From the NCBI RefSeq assembly GCF_009834125.1, contig NZ_CP047146.1, positions 7,782,501 through 7,846,500 on the forward strand: a DNA stretch of 64,000 nucleotides. The letters run 5' to 3'. Both the position numbers and the translations under genes were made by a program. The notes below the pieces were generated by a model. It had not been told where the DNA came from. It searched no databases and saw only the letters and a program-made list of their open reading frames with translations. Source of the stretch: Streptomyces sp. GS7 (GTDB taxonomy: Bacteria > Actinomycetota > Actinomycetes > Streptomycetales > Streptomycetaceae). Below are positions 28,488 to 37,259 of this stretch, piece after piece (positions within the stretch are counted from its first letter, which is position 1; every line of letters begins with the position of its first letter).

Positions 28488-29207
28488 TCAGAGCCGGCCG
28501 GCCTTGTACTCCTGGTGGATACCCTCGTACATGTTGTAGAAGAGGTCGCAGGTGTGTCCGACCGCGTAGAGCGCCTCGGACTGCTGCTCTTCGGTGGTGC
28601 AGATGTCCGCGACCAGATCCAGGCCGTGCCGGACGTGGTGGACGTCCTCCTCCTGGTGCACCGAGAAGAACAGCAGGTCGTCGTCGTTGAGGCCGTAGAC
28701 CCGCTTGAAGAGGACATCGCGGGCGTCCGCGCCGCGGGTCTCCAGGTTCTGGCCCTCGCTCGCGATCATCACCGCCGCCGCGCCGATGTGGTAGGTCTCG
28801 GGGTTCTTCACGGCGGTCATGCGGTAGTCGATGAGTTCCTGGGTGGCCGGCAGTGCCGTCTCCGCGTCCCGCGTGGCGTCGTCGATGCCGATGGCACGCA
28901 GGAAGTCCTCCATCAGCTGCACGTGGTTCTTGGTCTTGGAGATACGCCCGGTCTCCTCCTCGTAGAGGTTGAAGAGGAGCCGGCGCTTGTGCTTTCCGTC
29001 CCCCTTCGGGCAGTAGTAGAAAAGCGTCTCTATGTAGTCCAGGAAGTGCTTCGTCAGCTGGTAGCCCTGCAGCGCCACCTTCTGCAGCGTGTGCCGGTCC
29101 GGATTCTCCGGGTCGAAGAGAATGTCGAACATGGGGTGGGAGAGCGTGAGCTTCTTGTGCAGGGTACGCTCAAGCTCTTCGCGGAATGCGTCTCGCTCCA
29201 TCAGCAT
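28488..29207 (-). CDS. Heme-oxygenase-like di-iron oxidase/oxygenase (HDO)
   Basis: This is a 239-aa, mainly alpha-helical protein. The ATG at 29207 follows GAGGGG. A full di-iron ligand set with HDO spacing is visible: E85 (YEEETG), H95 (KNHVQLMED), E151 (ASEGQNLE), and H184-X3-D188-X2-H191 (HQEEDVHH). That E...H...E...H-X3-D-X2-H pattern is characteristic of HDOs such as SznF, BesC, UndA and CADD; relation to a specific one cannot be settled by eye. HDOs use O2 for N-oxygenation, C-C cleavage or desaturation of amines and fatty acids. It is the first enzyme gene after the SARP gene, and precedes the MetZ-like gene by 285 bases. Substrate unknown. Confidence 0.85.
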   Translation of the reverse strand: MLMERDAFREELERTLHKKLTLSHPMFDILFDPENPDRHTLQKVALQGYQLTKHFLDYIETLFYYCPKGDGKHKRRLLFNLYEEETGRISKTKNHVQLMEDFLRAIGIDDATRDAETALPATQELIDYRMTAVKNPETYHIGAAAVMIASEGQNLETRGADARDVLFKRVYGLNDDDLLFFSVHQEEDVHHVRHGLDLVADICTTEEQQSEALYAVGHTCDLFYNMYEGIHQEYKAGRL

Positions 29208-29307
29208 GTCTGGGCCCCTCTACCTGAATTTCCGTAATCAACGGCGGCTAGTCGTTCGAAAGGCTAGATGAAGCCCATTTCAAAACCCTGTTACGCCGAT
29301 GTCATCG

Positions 29308-29361
29308 CGGAACGGGCATGCCGCGGCCGCACGCATGCGGTGTGCGGAACGCCGCCGGAAC
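29308..29361. promoter_or_regulatory. Possible SARP-type direct repeats upstream of the HDO gene
   Basis: On the minus strand GTTCCG occurs twice exactly 11 bases apart (29356-29361 and 29345-29350), and a third time at 29308-29313. SARPs bind heptamer repeats on an 11-base pitch near -35 elements. The third copy is off pitch (37 bases) and the sites lie 100-150 bases before the HDO start codon, so this is only a candidate. Confidence 0.3.
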
Positions 29362-29379
29362 ACTTGCACCGGCCGGCCC

Positions 29380-31740
29380 TCAGTCACCGTGGTCGGGGTG
29401 GCCGCGCACGCCGACCAGGCACGGGCAGGCGGCGGCCGGCTCCAGGGGGTAGAGATCCACGCCGGACTCGGCGGGCGGTACGGACCGAGCGGTCGGCCTC
29501 ACGCGCTCCGTCTCGTAGCGGCGCAGCGACGGTGCGCCGTTCGCCATCGCGGCCGGCCCGGTACCGCGCGACAGGCCGGCGCCACCGCGGGCGGCGGTGA
29601 ACTCGCCACGGCACGCCGCGTGATATGCGCGCACGGCAGACGTCAGGGGCGCGCGGGCGACGGCGGCTGCGACCGCTCGGCGCCCGGCCGCGGGGTGGCC
29701 CGCACTGTGGAGTGCGCCGGGGGCGGACGCCAGGGCGCCCATGGCAACCCCCGCGGCTCCGGCTCCGGACCCGGCCCCGGACCCCTCCACCCGGCCCTGC
29801 TCCACTGCGTACAGGCGGACCAAATCATGCATACGGTAACGGAGTTGACCGAACCGATCGGTGTCCATCAGCTCGATGAGCCGGGCGTCCACCAGCTCCT
29901 CCAGCAGGTTCTCCGTCCTGGCGGAGGGCAGGCCGAGGATGGGTGCGGCCACCCACTCCGCGGATTCGGACAGGGCCAGCAGGGCCAGCTCGCGCAGCAG
30001 CAGCCGGGCGGCGGGGCCGACGCCCTCGTACGACGGCCTGAAGCTGGCGCGGACGGCGAGCTTGTCGTGGGACAGTTCGTCCAGCCGCCGCCGCTCGTCG
30101 GCCAGCCGCGCCACCGCCCGGGCCAGCGACCAGTGCGGCTTGGCCGCGAGCTTGGCACCGACGATGCCGACCGCCAGCGGCAGTCGGCCGCAGCGCCCGA
30201 CCAACTCCTTCGCGGCCTCCGGCTCGGCCCCCGTGCGTCCGGCGCCCGCAAGGCGCGTGAGCAGTTCGACCGCCTGCCCCTCGGAGAACATGCCGAGTTC
30301 GACGACGTTCGCCGTGGGCACCACGCCGACCCTGGCGCGGCTGGTGATCAGCACCCCGCAGCTGCCCGTCCCGGGGAGCAGCGGACGGATCTGCTCGGTG
30401 CCCGCGACGTCGTCGAGAACGACCAGTACGCGGCGGTCCGCCAGTAACGCGCGGTAGCGCTCGGCGCGCTGCTCCACCCCGTCGGGGATCGACGAGGCGG
30501 GCAGGCCCAGTTCGCGCAGCAGCCGCGCCAGCGCCTCCCCGGGCGGTACGGGGCGGGCGGCCGTTCCCCGCAGATCGATGTAGAGCTGGCCGCTGGTGAA
30601 GGCCGGGCGCAGCCGGTGCGCCACGTGGACGGCCAGCGTCGACTTGCCGGTCCCTCCGGCGCCCACCACGCCGACGACCGGCACCGGGCCGGTACCCGGC
30701 GCCAGGCTGCGCTGAATGGCAGCGATTTCGGCTTCCCTTCCGACGAACTCCCCGGTGTCGCCGGGGAGTAGGCAGGGGCTGGCCGGCGGCGTGACGGCGG
30801 TCGGCGCGGTGGAAGCTTCCGCGGCGCGTGCCGGGGCGGCCGCGGCGCGCGGAGCGGTCCGAACGCCCGGAGCGCCCGGGACGGCCGGACCGGACACGGG
30901 GAAGGGCGTGGGCGCGGCGGACCGCTGCGGCGTCGCCGCGCCCTCCTGCCGGGCGGCGTTCGGGCGCACCGGCGGGAGGGCGCCGTGCAGGATGTCACGG
31001 TGCAGCTGCCGGAGTTCGGCTCCTGGAGCCACCGCGAGTTCGCCCTTCAGCAGGTCGCGGGTCTCCCGGAAGACGCGCAGCGCGTCGGCCTGCCGCCCGG
31101 AGTGGTAGAGCGCGGTCATCAGCTGGGCCCGGGGGCGTTCGAACAGGGGGTGTTCCTGAACGAAGCCGGACAGTTCGGAGATGAGGTGCTCGTACTGCCC
31201 CAGTTCCAGCTGGATCCGGGTACGCATGTCCCGCAGCGCCACCCGCTTCTCTTCCCACGCGCGGACATCCGATTGCCACAACTGGCGTGAGATGCCCGCG
31301 AGCAGCGGGCCTCGCCACAGCGAAAGGGCCTCCCCGAGAAGTCCGACCGCCGCTTCGTTCTCGCCGGCGGCGCGACGCTCGGCGGCCTCCTTCCCGAGCT
31401 GCGTCACCCGGCGCGTGTCGAGCCGGACGGCGTGGGTCCGCAGGCGGTACCCCGGCGCCTCGGTCACGATCAGGTCGCGCGCGGCGCCGGCCTGTGCCAG
31501 CTTGCGCCGCAGGAGGGAGACGCACACGGCGACCTGGTTGCTGGGGTCGGCGGGTGGCCGGTCCTCCCATATACAGTCCACCAGACGCTGGACCGGAACC
31601 GTCTCGCCCGCGCGCAACAGCAGCGTACCCAGTACGGACTGCAGTCGCGGGGCCGTCATCTGAAGCCGCCGGCCGCCCACTTCGCTATCCAGCGGCCCCA
31701 GTAACCGGCACTCCAAGAGGCTGCTCGTCGATGCGGCCAC
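29380..31740 (-). CDS. SARP/AfsR-type regulator with NB-ARC domain
   Basis: This is a 786-aa activator. An OmpR-type winged helix (about residues 10-100, CRLLGPLDSEVGG, VCVSLLRRKLAQAG) is followed by a bacterial transcriptional activation domain (about 105-255, EHPLFERPRAQLMTALY). After an Ala/Pro-rich linker comes an NB-ARC ATPase (about 335-600) with P-loop GAGGTGKST near residue 363 and Walker B VLVVLDDVAG near 440. The C-terminus is low-complexity and has no TPRs, unlike full AfsR. Codon 432 is TTA, so translation probably depends on the bldA tRNA. It lies directly upstream of the putative cluster, same strand, and is the likely pathway-specific activator. Confidence 0.92.
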   Translation of the reverse strand: MAASTSSLLECRLLGPLDSEVGGRRLQMTAPRLQSVLGTLLLRAGETVPVQRLVDCIWEDRPPADPSNQVAVCVSLLRRKLAQAGAARDLIVTEAPGYRLRTHAVRLDTRRVTQLGKEAAERRAAGENEAAVGLLGEALSLWRGPLLAGISRQLWQSDVRAWEEKRVALRDMRTRIQLELGQYEHLISELSGFVQEHPLFERPRAQLMTALYHSGRQADALRVFRETRDLLKGELAVAPGAELRQLHRDILHGALPPVRPNAARQEGAATPQRSAAPTPFPVSGPAVPGAPGVRTAPRAAAAPARAAEASTAPTAVTPPASPCLLPGDTGEFVGREAEIAAIQRSLAPGTGPVPVVGVVGAGGTGKSTLAVHVAHRLRPAFTSGQLYIDLRGTAARPVPPGEALARLLRELGLPASSIPDGVEQRAERYRALLADRRVLVVLDDVAGTEQIRPLLPGTGSCGVLITSRARVGVVPTANVVELGMFSEGQAVELLTRLAGAGRTGAEPEAAKELVGRCGRLPLAVGIVGAKLAAKPHWSLARAVARLADERRRLDELSHDKLAVRASFRPSYEGVGPAARLLLRELALLALSESAEWVAAPILGLPSARTENLLEELVDARLIELMDTDRFGQLRYRMHDLVRLYAVEQGRVEGSGAGSGAGAAGVAMGALASAPGALHSAGHPAAGRRAVAAAVARAPLTSAVRAYHAACRGEFTAARGGAGLSRGTGPAAMANGAPSLRRYETERVRPTARSVPPAESGVDLYPLEPAAACPCLVGVRGHPDHGD
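30445..30447 (-). promoter_or_regulatory. In-frame TTA codon in the SARP gene
   Basis: The plus strand reads TAA here, giving TTA at codon 432 (first L of ALLADR). TTA is the rare leucine codon read by bldA tRNA in Streptomyces and is concentrated in developmental and antibiotic regulators. I saw no in-frame TTA in the HDO or MetZ-like genes on inspection. Developmental control would then act through this regulator. Confidence 0.85.
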
Positions 31741-32255
31741 GGAAACTCCCCCTTATGAGCACTTCTCACCGGCGCGGCCCCACGCCCCCGCGCGCCTGCT
31801 GAACCGGCGTTCACTGCAGGGGCGCGCGGCACTCCCTTGGCGGCAGCGACGTCACGGCAGGAACGTCGTGGCAGCGAGGTGAGCCATGACCAGGACATCA
31901 TGCGCCGGCGGTTGCGCCCGGCCCCCGAACAGCAAGATCCTTACCGGTATTAATGCAGGCTGCGGGTGGTGCATCAAGGGTTCGTCCCAGAATGCGAGAT
32001 GGGCATCACCGGCCGAATGGGAGGTTTGCGGAGCCGCAGACGGTGCGGTTGCCGGACATGCCACCGGAGGCGGCGAAGACCCGAAGTCGGGGCGACTGTC
32101 CAGAGCTACGCACCTCATGACATGCGCTCAGGCAGCGGCAGGCGACGAACCGTCAGAGCGTCCCGGACCGATCCGGCAACCGGCAACCGGCAACCGGCAA
32201 CCGGCACAGCAACGGGGACGTGCGGCGCGGGGTGACCTGCGAGGCGTCGCCCGGC
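31741..32255. other. Intergenic region with a short heptamer repeat
   Basis: About 515 bases hold the SARP promoter on the right of its start. Four tandem copies of a 7-base unit CCGGCAA lie at about 32173-32204. No coding frame is convincing on either strand; the GC-rich open frames here lack ribosome sites or family features. Confidence 0.5.
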
Positions 32256-33932
32256 TCACAGACGGTGCTCGTCCATCAAGCGCATCAGGTTCCGCTTCCG
32301 CTTCTGGGCGGTGCGCAGGGCGGTGACGTACTCGGTGAACTCCTCGGCCGACCCCAGGCGGCGGTGGCTGTCCCGGATGCTCAGCAGCAGGCTGACGAGT
32401 TGCTCGTAGACCGCGTTGCCGGTCTGCTCGGTCAGCGGCTCCACCAGGCGCAGGTAGACGCCGAGCGCGTCGGCGGGGCGGGTGGCGCGGGCCTGGTCGG
32501 CGAGGGTGAGCCACTGCCGGTCATCGGCACCGGAATCGGTGGCAGCCTGCCAGGCGGCGTCGACGTCCTTGTCGTCGAGCAGGGCGTCGACCAGGACGGG
32601 ACCGCCGTACCAGCCCCCTTGCCGCCGCCCCGCGTCGGCCCGCAGCACGGCCAGCGCGCCCTCGCGCTCGGCCGGCCAGCGGTCCGCGGCCCGGGCGGCG
32701 GCACGCAGCTGCTGGTATGCGAGCAGCGTGCGGCGGGCGCCGAAGTGGTCGCGGCGCAGGGCGACGGCGTCGGCGAGCCGGTCCGCCTGCGCATAGCGGT
32801 CGCAGAGGTAGTCGACGAGGGCGGTGTCGACGGCGGCGAGGTCCCGGGCCTCCCGGACGCCGCGTTCGGCCCAGCGCAGAGCCTCGTCGGAGCGCCGGGC
32901 GGTGTCCAGCTCGCGGGCGATCACCAGGTGAGTATGGCCGTTCGACGCGAGGTCGGCAGCATGCACGGCGATCACCGCGTCAACATCACCGCCCGCCTTG
33001 GCCAGGCGCTCCATCAGGTACTTCTCCGCCCAGCCGCGGCGGTTGTCCTGCCACGCCTCGACCGCCAGCCGCCGCAGGACGGCCATCCCCTCCTCCCCGA
33101 GAACGTCCTCGTAGTCGAGCGGATCGATGTCGGTGATGCCGTCGTCCAACTCGCCGAGCGCATGGCCGACCAGCCAGCGCGCGAGTTCCCCCGGGTCGGG
33201 GCGCGCCGCGCGGCACGCGTCGAGATGGACGTCGGCGAGGCCGGTGCCCACCTGACCGAGCCATCCGTCGGAGTCGTCGACGCTCTCCACCGCCTGGGCC
33301 AGCAGCTTCATCGCCTCCCCGGCCAAGGTGATCGCGTCGGCTGCCCGTCCGGAGCCGGTGAGCGCGCCGATCGCGGCCACCGCCTGCCCGGCCTGGTCCG
33401 CGTAGGCGCGGGCATCGGCATACTCGACGTACCCGTACTGTGCGAACGGGCCGATGTCGAGCAGTTCGCGGATACGGGCCCGGACCGAGGAGATGTCCCC
33501 ACGGGCGCTCGCCGCCCGCACCTCCAGGCGGCGCCGCAACTGCCGGTCCTCGCCGATCTGTTCCCGCAGCAGCGTGAGCAACTCCTCCTTGGACTGGGCG
33601 GACAGCCATGTGTCGAGGTCCGCTGCCCGGTTCCGCGCCGCCTTCCGCTGCCGCGGCAGGCTCTCCGGCCGGGCGAGCAACGTCAGGCCGAGGGCGACCA
33701 GGTGCTTGCAGAAGTTGCCCTCAAGGCCATACGGGCAGTCGCACTCCCCGGACAGCCCGCCGGGCCCGTCCAGGGTCAGCTCCACCTCGTACCGTTCCGT
33801 GCCGTGGACGCTGGCGGTGATCCATCCGTCACCGACCTCGACCCCGGACACCGCATCCACGTACCCGCGCCCACGCTCGAAGGAACGGACACCGGCCAAC
33901 GTCCTGAGCTTCGCCTCGGTGAAGCCGCGCAT
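32256..33932 (-). CDS. SWIM zinc-finger protein with helical repeats
   Basis: This is a 558-aa protein from ATG 33932 (a GTG at 34025 would add 31 residues with no better ribosome site). The SWIM motif CDCPYGLEGNFCKH lies near residues 65-78. The rest is an alpha-helical, Arg/Ala/Asp-rich array (ALGVYLRLVEPLTEQT, WHAAWQAAT-like segments) resembling helical-repeat domains found with bacterial SWIM proteins. SWIM domains bind DNA or proteins, sometimes with helicases or ATPases, but no partner is adjacent. Function unknown. Confidence 0.8.
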   Translation of the reverse strand: MRGFTEAKLRTLAGVRSFERGRGYVDAVSGVEVGDGWITASVHGTERYEVELTLDGPGGLSGECDCPYGLEGNFCKHLVALGLTLLARPESLPRQRKAARNRAADLDTWLSAQSKEELLTLLREQIGEDRQLRRRLEVRAASARGDISSVRARIRELLDIGPFAQYGYVEYADARAYADQAGQAVAAIGALTGSGRAADAITLAGEAMKLLAQAVESVDDSDGWLGQVGTGLADVHLDACRAARPDPGELARWLVGHALGELDDGITDIDPLDYEDVLGEEGMAVLRRLAVEAWQDNRRGWAEKYLMERLAKAGGDVDAVIAVHAADLASNGHTHLVIARELDTARRSDEALRWAERGVREARDLAAVDTALVDYLCDRYAQADRLADAVALRRDHFGARRTLLAYQQLRAAARAADRWPAEREGALAVLRADAGRRQGGWYGGPVLVDALLDDKDVDAAWQAATDSGADDRQWLTLADQARATRPADALGVYLRLVEPLTEQTGNAVYEQLVSLLLSIRDSHRRLGSAEEFTEYVTALRTAQKRKRNLMRLMDEHRL

Positions 33933-34059
33933 GGTCTCTTTCACCCTGCCCCTGGTCCCGTCCGTTACGGCCGCCAGCTTATGACTGCCGGACAGGCCGA
34001 TCCGTCGGTCCAAGGGAAAGTCCACTTGATCGCGGTCCTAAAGAGGCTGGTGACCATCT

Positions 34060-34338
34060 TCAGAGGCTGGTGACCGTCTTCATGCGATCGCACACGGTAC
34101 TCGCGGCACGCTTTCTGCCCAGCGCCGCTACGAACGCGAGCCAGCGGCCCTCGTACTTGTCGCGCCGCAACTTCGCGGCGAAAGCTGCTGCTTGAGACTT
34201 CTTCTCAGGACGCGGCTGACGTTCGGCGCCACCCGGTCCCCGATGCCGGACCGTCCACGCGTGTCCGCACCGAGGCTTTTCGCAGGGGGAGTTGACGCTC
34301 CGCTCATCGCTCCTGCATCTCTGACGGGCGGTGGCCAT
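34060..34338 (-). pseudogene. Remnant of an integrase N-terminal domain
   Basis: Ninety-two codons read CGHAWTVRHRGPGGAERQ followed by AAAFAAKLRRDKYEGRWL, close to the N-terminal arm of Streptomyces tyrosine integrases (a form like C-X-W-X-VRYREPGG, then an AXXFA-XX-DK-XGXY helix). The core and catalytic C-terminal parts are missing; the frame ends after an Arg-rich tail. It points to a past integration event at this position. Identification is by motif shape only. Confidence 0.5.
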
Positions 34339-34355
34339 CGAGCCCGACTCCTTGC

Positions 34356-34916
34356 TCACCGCGAACCGCGGGGGACCCCGAGCGGATGAGAGATGACGGG
34401 TTCGGTGGCCGGCGCGTTGCGGGTGCGGACGCGCAGGGCGACGGTGCGGGTGATCACCGCGGCTACGGCCATCAGCACCAGTCCGTCGGTGACGATCGCG
34501 TTGACCTGGGTGGGCAGTGCGCCGTGCTGGACGAACCAGCGACCCAGGCTTTCGGTGAACCAGTAGGAGGCGCCGTAGGAGAAGAGCGTCCGTGCCGCGG
34601 AGACGGCGATCCAGATGGCTGCGTAGTCCCAGCCGCCGATCGTGGCCATGGCACCGTCGGGAGTCTGCCGCGTGATCGTCAGCCGGCTGGCGGCCACCAC
34701 ACCGAGCAGGACGCCTGCTGCCGCGCCGACCACCTCGATGGTCAGGCCGATGCCGGTGGTGAACAGTGTGGTCACAAAGATCGGCACGATGGCGGCGGCG
34801 ATGATCAGCGGCCGGATCAGACGCTTGCGGGTGACCTTCTTCAGGCCGAGGTCGGCCAGCAGCGTGGTGGCCAGGACGGCTGCGTTGACCAGCAGCGCCT
34901 GTTCGAAAGCAGACAC
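34356..34916 (-). CDS. Integral membrane protein of unknown function
   Basis: This is a 186-aa protein with about four or five membrane segments (LLVNAAVLATTLLAD, PLIIAAAIVPIFVTTLF, IEVVGAAAGVLLGVVAAS, ALVLMAVAAVITRTVAL-like). It lies divergently from the histidine kinase gene, separated by about 195 bases, so the two probably share a control region and the protein may be a target of, or a signal input to, that two-component system. No catalytic motif is visible. Confidence 0.75.
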   Translation of the reverse strand: MSAFEQALLVNAAVLATTLLADLGLKKVTRKRLIRPLIIAAAIVPIFVTTLFTTGIGLTIEVVGAAAGVLLGVVAASRLTITRQTPDGAMATIGGWDYAAIWIAVSAARTLFSYGASYWFTESLGRWFVQHGALPTQVNAIVTDGLVLMAVAAVITRTVALRVRTRNAPATEPVISHPLGVPRGSR

Positions 34917-35110
34917 GGAGGCTCCTTACGGAACGAGGGAGGAAGGAGAGGGTCGGCACACCGGTGATCCGGTGAACGCTGATCAGTCTGTGTCCGCCCG
35001 GCCGCCCCGAGCCTCAGCCGACCGGGCGAGCAGGGTTGACCTGGTGACCTCCGCCGTTGTCCACCCGTAGGTGGAGACGCGGCAGGCACCGGCCCGCTTA
35101 GCGTGACCAC

Positions 35111-36379
35111 ATGCCGTCTGACTCCCGACCCGAGCCCACCGCACGCAACCGCCCGGCCTCGACCGGCTCCGCCTCCCGGCACCTGCCCGGAGCGCACGCC
35201 GAGGTATGGGCGATGGTCCTGCTCCGACCGGTCGCGCTGGCCGCCGTCGTCGCCGTGCTCGTGGCGCAGCACCGGTTCCGGTGGAGCGCGGCCCACCTGG
35301 CCGGGTTCGTGCTGCTCGCCGTGGTCTGGCTGGTGTGGTCCGTGCTGGCCGCGCGTGCGGCATTCGCCCTCGAACTGGTTCCCCGGCGCACCGCAGCTGT
35401 GCTGCTGGCGCCGGCCGTGCTGTCCGGCAGCGTGCTGCTGGCCGCGGCACCCGGCGCCGAGCCGATCGCCGTGCTGGTCGTACTGGCGGTGATCGCGGCG
35501 GGCGCCGACCTGCCGATGGTGATCAGTGTCGGAGTGCTGGCCTGCGGTGCGCTCGCCCTGGCCGCGGGTACAGCCCTCGGCCCGCAGCCGGCGCACACCG
35601 AAGTCCTGGAGGTGTGGAGCGCGGTCCTGCTGGCCGCCTATCTGGGCGGGGTGACCCGCCGCAGCATCCGCGTCCAGCACCTGCAGTCCCGCCGTCTCCT
35701 CGCGGAGACCCAGGAGGCGCAGGAGGAGCGCCAGCGCGCGGCGGCACTGGCCGAGCGCGCCCGCCTCGCCCGGGAAATCCACGACGTGCTGGCCCACTCC
35801 CTCGGCGCGCTCGTCATCCAGCTCGAGGTGATCGAGTCGCTGCTGGCCGCCGACCCCGCTGACGTGGCGCAGGCGGCGGAACGGGCCGGAGGCGCCCGAC
35901 AGATCGCGAAAGACGGGCTCACCGAGACCCGCCGGGCCATCGCCGCGCTCCGCACCGACACCCCGCCCCTGCCCGAAGCCCTGGCCTCCCTGGCCGCAGG
36001 CCACCACTCGGCCGCAGGCGGCGCCGCGGAGTTCCAAGTGCACGGCACCCCGCGCCCGCTGGAGGCGGAAGCCAGTCTGGCGCTGCTGCGCGTGGCGCAG
36101 GAGGCACTGGCGAACGCGGCCAAGCACGCCCCTGGTCGGCCGGTGCGCATGACCTTGGAGTACGCCGAGCAGCGGGTTCGGCTCACCGTCGTCTCGCACG
36201 GCCCTGTGGGAGCACCGGCTCCGCCGACGCCGGACGCGGCCCAGCCCCCTACCGTGGGAGGTATGTCCGGGGGCTACGGGTTGGCCGGGATGCGCGAGCG
36301 CCTGCTCCTGGTGGGCGGGGAGCTGACCGTCGGCCCCTGCCCGCAGGGCTGGCGCGTGATGGCAGAGGTGGCGGCATGA
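35111..36379 (+). CDS. NarL-type sensor histidine kinase
   Basis: This is a 422-aa membrane kinase. The N-terminal half has several membrane segments (VALAAVVAVLVAQH, LAGFVLLAVVWLVWSVLA, AVLVVLAVIAAGADLPMV). The cytoplasmic half has the HisKA_3 box AREIHDVLAHSLGALV with the phosphoacceptor histidine near residue 223, and a HATPase domain with QEALANAAKHAPG and GYGLAGMRERLLLVGG. It ends with the overlap ATGA shared with the response regulator start, so the pair is coupled. Confidence 0.92.
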   Translation: MPSDSRPEPTARNRPASTGSASRHLPGAHAEVWAMVLLRPVALAAVVAVLVAQHRFRWSAAHLAGFVLLAVVWLVWSVLAARAAFALELVPRRTAAVLLAPAVLSGSVLLAAAPGAEPIAVLVVLAVIAAGADLPMVISVGVLACGALALAAGTALGPQPAHTEVLEVWSAVLLAAYLGGVTRRSIRVQHLQSRRLLAETQEAQEERQRAAALAERARLAREIHDVLAHSLGALVIQLEVIESLLAADPADVAQAAERAGGARQIAKDGLTETRRAIAALRTDTPPLPEALASLAAGHHSAAGGAAEFQVHGTPRPLEAEASLALLRVAQEALANAAKHAPGRPVRMTLEYAEQRVRLTVVSHGPVGAPAPPTPDAAQPPTVGGMSGGYGLAGMRERLLLVGGELTVGPCPQGWRVMAEVAA

Positions 36380-37050
36380 CGGTACGGGTGGTGGTCGCGG
36401 ACGACCAGGCGGTGGTCCGCGAAGGGCTGATGACCCTGCTCGACATGGTGCCCGGGATCGACGTGGTCGGCGGCGCCGCCAACGGCGAGGAGGCCATCGC
36501 CCGCGCGGCCGAACTGCACCCGGATGCCGTGCTCATGGACCTCGTGATGCCCGTCCTCGACGGCGTGGAGGCGACCCGCCGGATCACCGCGGACCTGCCC
36601 GACGTGGCCGTGGTGGTCCTGACCACCCTGGCCGACGAGGCGAAGATCATCGACGCGTTGCAGGCGGGCGCCCTGGGCTACCTCACCAAGGACGCCGGCA
36701 AGGCCGAGATCGCCCGCGCCATCCAGGCGGCGGTCTCCCGGCAGGTCACCCTCGACCCCGAGGTCCAGCGTCAGCTGCTCACCGCAGCCGTCCGCGGCCG
36801 GCAAGCAGGGGAAAGCACACCACGGCGCACACCGCCCTTCGCCGCCCAGCTGACGCCCCGCGAGGAAGACGTGCTGCGGCTGCTGGCCACCGGACTGTCG
36901 AACGCCGCGATCGGCCGCCGCCTGCTCATCGGCCAGGCCACGGTCAAAACGCACGTCAACCACCTGTTCGGCAAACTTGGCGTCACCACCCGCGCCGAAG
37001 CGGTCGCCTGGGCCCACAGCCACGGCTACGCCCCGGGAAACACCGTTTGA
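36376..37050 (+). CDS. NarL/LuxR-type response regulator
   Basis: This is a 224-aa regulator. The receiver domain (about residues 1-120) has the acidic pair DDQ and the phosphorylation site in AVLMDLVMPVLDG near D54, plus a conserved lysine in YLTKDAGKAEIA. The C-terminal LuxR helix-turn-helix (about 155-215) shows LTPREEDVLRLLATGLSNAA. It starts at ATG 36376 inside the kinase stop. Output genes are unknown; the divergent membrane protein is a candidate. Confidence 0.95.
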   Translation: MTVRVVVADDQAVVREGLMTLLDMVPGIDVVGGAANGEEAIARAAELHPDAVLMDLVMPVLDGVEATRRITADLPDVAVVVLTTLADEAKIIDALQAGALGYLTKDAGKAEIARAIQAAVSRQVTLDPEVQRQLLTAAVRGRQAGESTPRRTPPFAAQLTPREEDVLRLLATGLSNAAIGRRLLIGQATVKTHVNHLFGKLGVTTRAEAVAWAHSHGYAPGNTV

Positions 37051-37190
37051 TCGGCGCGCAGTGGCCGTCCACCCCCGCAGACGCGCACGGGACCCCTGAG
37101 CCGGCGTCACCCCTCTTCTCCCTGGCTCTCCACGGCTCTTTCCCTGCGGGGCAGCCTGGCCCGCCCCTGTGCGGTGGGCCGTGGACGGAG

Positions 37191-37236
37191 CCGTGTCGTT
37201 CGGCGAGACCTGGTCAGGTCGTCCCGAACGACACGG
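37191..37236. terminator. Bidirectional hairpin terminator
   Basis: Arms CCGTGTCGTTCGG (37191-37203) and CCGAACGACACGG (37224-37236) pair perfectly over 13 bases around a 20-base loop, between the converging response regulator (ends 37050) and protease (ends 37260) genes. Confidence 0.8.
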
Positions 37237-37259
37237 CCGGTCAGCTGCCCCGTTGGGTT

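Noticed and set aside
22755-31740. Identification of the cluster as an alkyne amino acid (BesA-E) pathway
   Set aside because: No BesD-type halogenase or carboxylate-amine ligase is present, and the PLP enzyme has the MetZ DGQGR motif, so the specific claim is not supported.
32173-32204. Tandem CCGGCAA units as a CRISPR or regulatory array
   Set aside because: Units are only seven bases, have no spacers and no cas genes; best read as a simple slippage repeat.
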